Assembly: GCA_037951105.1 (NCBI GenBank)
Contig: JBAMJV010004277.1
Span: 172,092 to 236,091, forward strand
Origin: Echinarachnius parma
Taxonomy: Eukaryota > Echinodermata > Echinoidea > Clypeasteroida > Echinarachniidae
Direction of reading: 5' to 3'
Length of the DNA: 64,000 nt
Part shown: piece by piece, positions 51,801-60,800 of the stretch
Numbering within the stretch: the first letter of the stretch is position 1
Layout: the number at the start of each line of letters is the position of its first letter
Translations under genes and position numbers: made by a program
The notes under the pieces: generated by a model
The model's database searches: none
Seen by the model: the letters and a program-made list of their open reading frames with translations, nothing else
What the model was told of the DNA's origin: nothing

Positions 51801-54800
51801 CTGACAAACATCATGGTCTTTGCCAGCTCTACATTGTACATCTTGCTCTGTTCCATGGGTTCAATCTTGATCTCCTCAGCAGAACCCTGACAAACAAACA
51901 AACAAACATCAAACAAAGAAATATCAAGCAAAGAAATATCAAAGAAATAAACAAATATATATCAATTTGCTTGAAATTGATAATGAAATTGTACATTATG
52001 AGAATGAAATATTCTGAAATCAGTGACTCCATCATGAAGTCAGTCCATGTACATGTAGTATTCAATAGTAGAAAAGAGCAAGTGTGACAAACATAACCAG
52101 TTTATGAACCAGTAATAATCATTTAGTACATAGTGTTGGGCACCAGTAAATTATGATTTTTAGCATGTTAGATTGATTGATTAAATTGATTACTTGCTAT
52201 TACGATTTATATTTAATGATTAATGATTAAGTACATGTTAATACGTGTGGTTTGCGATTGCACCATGTAAGAGGGAAGGATTGGTGAGTCCTGAAAAGGA
52301 CTGATTTGTTATTCTTCCTAGGATAGTCCTAAAAAGGACTGTGGTAGTCCTAGAAAGGACTGTTGGTAGTCCTAGAAAGGACAGTTGGTATAGTCCTGAA
52401 AAGGACTGTTGGTATTCTTTCTAGGAGAGTCCTAAAAAGGACTATTGGTAGTCCTAGAAAGTACATGTTTGGTCACATTGTTAAAGGAAAGCCAATTCCC
52501 CATATTCATTCTCATTCGTATTTATATAAATTGAACCAATTATCAATATTAGCCTATACATTCTAATTACTGTTACTAACCTGCAGTGTATAGTAGAGAG
52601 GCAGTGGGAGTAGATTCCTCAGTGTGACCACAGGCTGGAGGTGGATGTCATACTTGGGGGCATGGAGTGACGTTCCATTTACATCCCGCAATACATCCTC
52701 TTGTATTTGAGCCTGAAAATAAAAAGGATACACACTTGAGTGAAGAGCATCAAAATCAGTGCAAGGTTGAAGTTACATTGAGACTTAGTACCTTCGGTAA
52801 AATAAAGAAATAATCATCATCATTATCATCATCATCATCACTGTCAATAGTATTTCATAAATGAAAATGAGCAAAGAAAAATGGGCATCACTAGGAGTCA
52901 AACCAAGACCTCCGAATTGCTTGACCGGTGCTCAACCATAGCCACAAAGCCCCTTGAATGAGGATACTTCCCAGACAACCCTTTTCATTGCTTGCACCCA
53001 ATTCAATGATCTTTGTGGCTTGAGCACCGTTCTGAAGAATGTGAAGATACATTACGTATTTCTAAACTCACGTTGAAAAAGAACGGGGTGTAGCCTTCAA
53101 CTTTAGCAGGGCAGCGGAATGTGGCCTGCTTCTTGCCAGTGCATTTCTCCTTCCACATACTCTCATACTGCAACGGTTGATCGCACATATGGTGGCTGTC
53201 AAACAAATGAAAGAAAACATCACAAGAATAAGATGGTGCACAAGATAATAAATAATAATAATGGTGGCTACTTATATAGCGCACATTCCGTCTGCCGATG
53301 CTCGCGGCGCATCACTATTATTACCCCGGTCATCAGATACATACTGCACTCAATCCAGCACACAGAGTGCACATTGTCCACTCCCTGGGGAGTATTCCAG
53401 CTAGGCAACCTCATAGGTGCACACAGTGCTAAGTAACTCTTTTCCATCCTTCCGGGTACCCATTTATACACCTGGGTCGAGAGCAGCAAATGTGGATAAT
53501 TTTCTTGCTGAAGGAAAATCGCGATGGGCATACCTTGGGTTCGAACTCGGGACCTCACGATTGGAAGCCACACCACGTCCATTGAGCAATAGAGCAATAT
53601 GACTGTGTAGCTACATGTATATCTAACTAACCACTGGAAGTTTGCAGGGTTCTGAAGTGGCGAAAAGAGCCACATCTGGGCACTTTTACACTTTTACACA
53701 GCAGGAATCAGAGAAGTCATTTCTATACCACCTCATTATTAGACTAGTAGAAAGAAAGAATGAAGCTTACCCGATTTCATCCATAGGTTTGACCAGTAGT
53801 TCCTGTGTGTGTGCAATTTGGACCGGCACCATGAATCTCTCGTTGGGCTTTAGCTCTCCTAGCTTGTCAACAAAGGTGGCTTCCCTCCGATAGATGTCCA
53901 CGGGTACATCAAAGTGGTTGAAGATCTGAAAGTGACCACAACAAAATGAACAGAGAATACATTTTAAATGTTATGAAAAGACCCTAATCAAGTCACAATA
54001 TTTGACATTTATGATTTGCGTACAACTACACTGTAAGGCCCAATCACAAAGATAATTAGAATCATTGGCATAACTCACTGATGTCAATATGCTAGAAAAA
54101 CACATATCACAAAAGAAAGTATGTGGGCACAGGTACCTTCCTCATGCATTCAACCAACAGGGTTTATCCAAGCATATATAGCTGGTCCAGCGTTATGGTC
54201 GACCTCTCACCCCCAGGTCTACATTCGTTTGGTGTATGTTTCATTTGGTATATCAAATTGTCTGTTTCCTCAACTCAAATCTTGACACAACCCTCAAACT
54301 AACCCTAATCATAATCCCCACTTGTGCACCCATTCAACTCGCTGGGGAGTAAATGTATATGTTTACCTGTAGTGGTGACCTGACGGTGACCTTCCTTGTG
54401 TCAAGGGTCGCCTCAATCTCCAGGGTGATGGAGAAGATGGTCTCTGACGTCTTCTTGACAGGTTTAAGGTTGTACAACACATGGCCGGCCTGCACTATGG
54501 GTAGGCACGACAGGTCCTCATATCCATCCAACTATAAATATCAGGAAGAAAAGTATAAATAGGGTGATAGGAGAGATACAGAGGAATTGGTCTTAGGTCT
54601 TCTTGACAGGCTTAAGGGTGTATAACACATGGCTGGCCTGGACTATGGGGAGGCATGATAGGTCCTCATAGCCACCCAACTGGAAAATGAACAATTGAAT
54701 TAATAATAATCTATTTTATTATGATTATTTGATAATGATTTAATCATTGTTAATAATAATATTAAAAAGAATACAAACATGACATGTGATCAAGTCGATA

Positions 54801-57800
54801 GCGGAGAGACAGTGAAGGTTGTTTGTGATATCTTCTTTACAGGTCGTAGGTTGTACATCAGATACTGTGAGCCCTCCAAATGAAAAATAAATGATAATGT
54901 AATTGATAATGATTTAATCATTGTTAAAATACGTTCATAGATTTGATATAGGAATGATTTTGTTAGTACTGTTCTTTAAGTTCTGTAGGTTGCACAGCAC
55001 ATGTGGGCCTGCACTATGGATAGGCACAACCGGTCATCATAACCCTCCAATTGAAAAATGTGAGTAGTTACAAGTACTGAAAAAGGAGTCATATTTTTAG
55101 TACATTTGGCAGTATTTTAACATGCAGAGTTACATGTACCAGAGGATAGCCCACTTCTGTAGCTTTCACTACTCAGGCATGTGACCTAGGGCTACAGAAT
55201 TACAGATAGGCACTGCCTTACGTGCAAAGTTTACACGAGGAGGCCTTCAACTTTAACTTTGATATGATAATGTGACTAACTATATAAAATACCTGAATAG
55301 AGAGCTCCATCTCTGATGGTGAGATTGGGGATTTGTTGACCAATACCTGAATAGAGAGCTCCATCTCTGATGGTGAGATTGGGGATTTGTTGACCAATAC
55401 CTGAATAGAGAGCTCCATCTCTGATGGTGAGATTGGGGATTTGTTGACCAATACCTGAATAGAGAGCTCCATCTCTGATGGTGAGATTGGGGATTTGTTG
55501 ACCAATACCTGAATAGAGAGCTCCATCTCTGATGGTGAGATTGGGGATTTGTTGACCAATACCTGAATAGAGAGCTCCATCTCTGATGGTGAGATTGGGG
55601 ATTTGTTGACCAATACCTGAATAGAGAGCTCCATCTCTGATGGTGAGATTGGGGATTTGTTGACCAATACCTGAATGGAGAGCTCCATCTCTGATGGTGA
55701 GATTGGGGATTTGTTGACCAAGACCTGAATAGAGAGCTCCATCTCTGATGGTGAGATTGGGGATTTGTTGACCAATACCTGAATGGAGAGCTCCATCTCT
55801 GATGGTGAGATTGGGGATTTGTTGACCAAGACCTGAATAGAGAGCTCCATCTCTGATGGTGAGATTGGGGATTTGTTGACCAATACCTGAATAGAGAGCT
55901 CCATCTCTGATGGTGAGATTGGGGATTTGTTGACCAATACCTGAATGGAGAGCTCCATCTCTGATGGTGAGATTGGGGATTTGTTGACCAATACCTGAAT
56001 AGAGAGCTCCATCTCTGATGGTCAGATTGGGGATTTGTTGACCAATACCTGAATAGAGAGCTCCATCTCTGATGGTGAGATTGGGGATTTGTTGACCAAT
56101 ACCTGAATAGAGAGCTCCATCTCTGATGGTGAGATTGGGGATTTGTTGACCAATACCTGAATAGAGAGCTCCATCTCTGAGGGTGAGATTGGGGATTTGT
56201 TGACCAATACCTGAATAGAGAGCTCCATCTCTGATGGTGAGATTGGGGATTTGTTGACCAATACCTGAATGGAGAGCTCCATCTCTGATGGTGAGATTGG
56301 GGATTTGTTGACCAATACCTGAATGGAGAGCTCCATCTCTGATGGTGAGATTGGGGATTTGTTGACCAATACCTGAATGGAGAGCTCCATCTCTGATGGT
56401 GAGATTGGGGATTTGTTGACCAATACCTGAATGGAGAGCTCCATCTCTGATGGTGAGATCGGGGATTTGTTGACCAAGACCATCTTCTTGGTGTTCTTGA
56501 CGGTCTGGGAGATGTCCAGATCAATGCGGCCCTCGTGTGCTATGGCCACTCTCTCTCCAGACTCGGGTCTCTGTAGAAAGGTTAATTCAATGAATAAATG
56601 AAAATAATTTATTCATCAAAGCAAATCAAAATATAACATAACAAAATATAACAATATATTTAGTAAAGAGAGAAAGCATATAACACTAATTGCTAGTCAA
56701 AGCTCTTTAAGACATGAAGATGTGATAATAATTTATTCTAATTGTAAGTATTTACAAATCTTCAGTCATACCAGCTCTAATGAACATATATAAATACACA
56801 AAAAGTTGCAACTGATCAGGACTCCATGTTTTATGTTACAGGCATCCGATACAGTTAAGATCTGTCTTAGCAGCCACCTGTCTATATCAGCAAACCTGCC
56901 TATAGTGGCCACCAAGAGTGTTCCTCTGCAGGGTAAAACAATGTCATGGAACCTGTCTATAGAGGTCACCTGTTTTGTTTTGGTTTCCCTTAGGCGGTCA
57001 CTATACACATGGTTGACTGTACTATGTTACAGTGGCCATCTGTTTTTGTTAGGTGGTGTTTGTAGACAGATTTGATTGTATTCACCTGATAGAATGTGCC
57101 TGGCCTGAGGGACACTGCTACACCCGTCTGGTTGATCACAGTGCATGCTGGGATACGATCTGTATCCTGGATGGACGTCCCGGGTTCCGCCATGGCCGCG
57201 CCAAATAACTGTCAGAGGGAGACAAATATTAAATTGGCATCATTTCATCTTCAGTATCATTGAATTATTTTCGACATTATTATCATTTTAATTATCATCA
57301 CTATCATCATCATAATCATTATTTTCATCACATCATCATTATTACCATTATAATGATCCTCCTCCTCAAAACCTACCTTCTCCTCATGATGTTCATCAAC
57401 AACAATGATATTTTCATTATTACCATCACCATCATCATGATTAACTATAATCCTCAGCAACTCCTGACATACCTTTCAAAGCTTGGTAAATAGAGCCAGC
57501 GATGTCTTGATAATTTTTATCTCATCATTATCACCATTATCATCACCATCAAAACCAATGTCAGTGTCATCATCATCACCCTCCTCACTTTTATCCTCAT
57601 CTCATTCTCCCTCAACCACCATAATATTTCATGGCTGTCCTCTGACATACCTTTCCCAGCTTGGTGAAGAGTGCCAGGGATGTCTTGGTGACGGTCATCT
57701 CCAGTGTCTCTGCTGCGGAGACGGTGACAGTCATGGCAGGAGGAGCCAGGTTCACGCTAGCATTCTCCGCATCCTCATCCTCCGAGGAGGCGACCGTTGA

Positions 57801-60800
57801 CCCTACGTCCATGAGGTCATCATTCTTCACAACCTGAGGACAAAAATCATGTTTAGATATTAAGAGCAATTACTCAATTTTTTATTTCACATCTTGCACT
57901 GGCGTAATCGCCGCATACTTTTTCCTTTAAAAAAAAACGCAAAGTATGCGGCGATAGTCAAATTTCAACTTATGACAGGCCCCAAAACAACACATTTCTG
58001 CATGTGTGGGACTAAAGTGTATACTGCACTGTATGTATTGCATGATTACTCTGGCCTAGAAAGGTTTCTCACCTTTTTTTGCTGATATTTGCTAAATCCA
58101 ATACATTTTTAACTTTGAAGTTACAATATTAATGAAACAAACTACCACTGCCAGCGCCGCGCTTGCCTGTCACTTACTGATATGATTTAAAGGTACACGC
58201 CGCCGACTAGCATTGTTGTTTTTGGTATGATGCAGTGCGTGATGATACTCGTATGTAAGGCATTGCACAGTAATTCGGGGTTCTCTAGCTCTGTAGTTTA
58301 TAGTACAGTACATTAGAGGTACGGTAGAGTTTGGTCATTTTGACTAAGTTCAATTCAGTACCACTTCAATGGTACATCATATGCAGCAATACTCGACTCG
58401 TAGCTTGCAGTGCTAGTGGACAGACGGAGGACAGACAGATGCAATTTGGATCCCTTAGTCTCCCTCCACCTTCGGTGGGCTCGACAAAAATAGAAGTTTA
58501 ACATCATCAAAAAATAAGTAAGTAACTATCAATAATGACCTCCACATTCACATCCACAATGTTGGAAAATCATACTCACAGTAACGGAGAGAGCCCAGGG
58601 TGAGTACTTGTCGTTGTGTTGTTCCAGACACTCAATCAGGGGTTCCCACGCAGCTACCTTCTCATTGTATGTAGACACCTCCATCTTCATGTGAGACTCC
58701 ACGGTCAACTGTTAAATAGAAAGTGAAAACATCACGTGATGAAATAGAGTGATTATTGCAGTGATATTTGCATTAGTAGATTGCATCAATATAAGGTTTT
58801 AAGGAAATTTAAAGGGATAGTAAAGTTCTGGCTGAGAGCGAGCTAATATGAGCATCGACAATCAACTGTCCAAACAAAAGTTGAGGTCGTGAGGTGAAAA
58901 GCCGAGGGCTTATCGCCATGTTATTGTTTTGGTAAAATTTAAAGGGATAGTCATTTGAAAATGTCAAGATCTTCCCATACAAGTTATTTGAAATAGAGAT
59001 TTACCCTAGAGGACCAGTTCTTGACGATGGCATGCATGCTGGACTCCAGGATCAGCATGGGCACGGTACGTTTACCGCTGACCGCCTCGATCTTGACCAC
59101 AATGGTCTTGATGGTGGCCACGAGCTCCTCAACTTGCTGGGGAGGCGGTGGTAGGAACACCTCGGGTAGAGCTAGGGCATCTACGTCAACATCTACAGAA
59201 ACAATGTAACAGATAGAGTTAGGGTTAGTAGTTAAATGGACAAAGTTTGAACATCTTCAAATAATAAGGTATGATTAACAGTTTAAAAGGCGTTACAATA
59301 GAAAGTCTAGACCATAATGGTCTTGATTGTATCCACAAGCTCCTCAACTTGCTGAGGAGGGGGTGGGAGGGACACCTCTGGTAGAGCCAAGGCATCTACA
59401 TGTACATCAAAACCTACAGAAACAGTGTATTTGACAACATTTAAAAAATGTTGGTATTTTGTAGCATAATGACAACAACGATACTGCTGGCTTGCCACAA
59501 TCAGTATAATTATGATGATGAAAAGGCTCACCTTCTTGTTCTTCTTCCAGGAACCAGAAGTCAGTTTGTCCGAGTTTCTGGATGTCCCACACGTCAGACA
59601 GCTCTCCAACCATCTTCTTCTTCTTCTCCTCCTCCTCGTGCTCAGTCTGCCAATAATATAATGACAATAATAGGTTAGACTTATATAGCACCAAATATGA
59701 ACAGTATCATCTTTAATCGCTTTTCACTATTTTCTCGAACATAGGATACAGGAATTTTGCCTTCAACAAATTACTGCATATACTTTCACTGCGAGGGAAC
59801 ATACAGAAGTTCATGTAGCTTTTGCAAACAAAATACATTTAAACATTTGTGCATGATCAAAGTATGTTTAAAAGCTTTGATCAACAGCATCACACATTTT
59901 CTGATCATTTTCTTTGCAATTCTGTAGAAAGCTTCAATTTCAAATATCTGAAATTGACAACAAATTGAGAAAACACCTTTTACAATAAAAACTATTCATA
60001 TATTTAGGTGCTATGGGTCAACAAACCTTTGGAGGTGCAAGTGCTTGAGCTACAGCTGACAGAATCTTGACTGTTTCAGGAGAGATGTTTAGGACCAGCT
60101 CCGGTAGATTGACTGAAATCTTCTGACCCTCATCCTTTGGAGCACTCAGAAGGAAATCAATAGCACAGGGCACTAGCACCTGATGATGAAAAGATAACAT
60201 ATCAATCAACTTGGAGTTTTATATAAATTATAAAATAAGAAGTGTTATAGAAATGCAATGGGAGACTGACAAAACATTATCAGGAGGAAATTGATGGAAC
60301 AGGGCACTAGAACCTGATGATAAAGGATAACATATCAATAAACATATAAATTATAAAATAAGAAGTGCTATAGAAATGCTCTGGGAGACTGACAAAACAT
60401 AATCAGGAGGAAATTGATGGAACAGGGCACTAGACCTGATGATAAAAGAGAACTATTAGACATTCTTTAACTTGTAAAGTTTGAGTTTTATGTAAAATAG
60501 GAAGTGCCATGGAAACTGACAGAAATCTTCTTGACCATCTCCTTTGCAGCACTTCAATTGATAAAACAGGACACCAACACCAAGTTTCATCAAAATTGCT
60601 TAAAATTGTGTAAATAGTTCTCTCCACAAGGTTTTGAAATTCAAATGGCATATGTTTTGGAAACATTTGTGGTTATCATGGCAATGCCTTGTCCGACATA
60701 AACAAAAATGTCTTGCACACCCTCACCCTAAAGAACATCATGCGTACCAAGTTTCATAAAAATCCCTCATAAAATGTGGAAGAAGTTTGCTGCACAAGGT

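Larger units (their letters stand above)
38467..56570 (-). other. VPS13: VPS13 exons 13-25 of the window: VAB adaptor-binding domain
   Basis: Residues about 622-1204. VAB domains have six beta modules, each with an invariant Asn. With the twelfth exon, all six are visible: VINQTG (57086-57208), IFNHFDVP (junction 54367/53925), LRNLLPLP (52581-52712), LINKTGLP (51116-51322), LVNQTSYD (40460-40603) and LVNDTKEV (39103-39236). In yeast, adaptors with Pro-x-Pro motifs bind this domain and direct VPS13 to particular membranes. The exon at 49519-49623 has [19 protein letters not shown], matching VGES.WS..FSIDTVGS in the family. Exon 38467-38593 has [15 protein letters not shown], like the YTWADPVGSRRLKW of VPS13A. 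Confidence 0.88.

Noticed and set aside
53530-53612. Functional tRNA gene on the - strand
   Set aside because: The B box is good but it continues into a SINE body with an (ATT)n tail.
55293-56480. CRISPR-like array
   Set aside because: Units are directly adjacent with no spacers, encode part of VPS13, and the genome is eukaryotic.
55280-56524. A 414-codon open frame through the array in a second - strand frame ([14 protein letters not shown] repeats)
   Set aside because: Because the unit is 54 bases, any frame free of stops in one unit stays open for the whole array. The frame that continues VPS13 is the other one.
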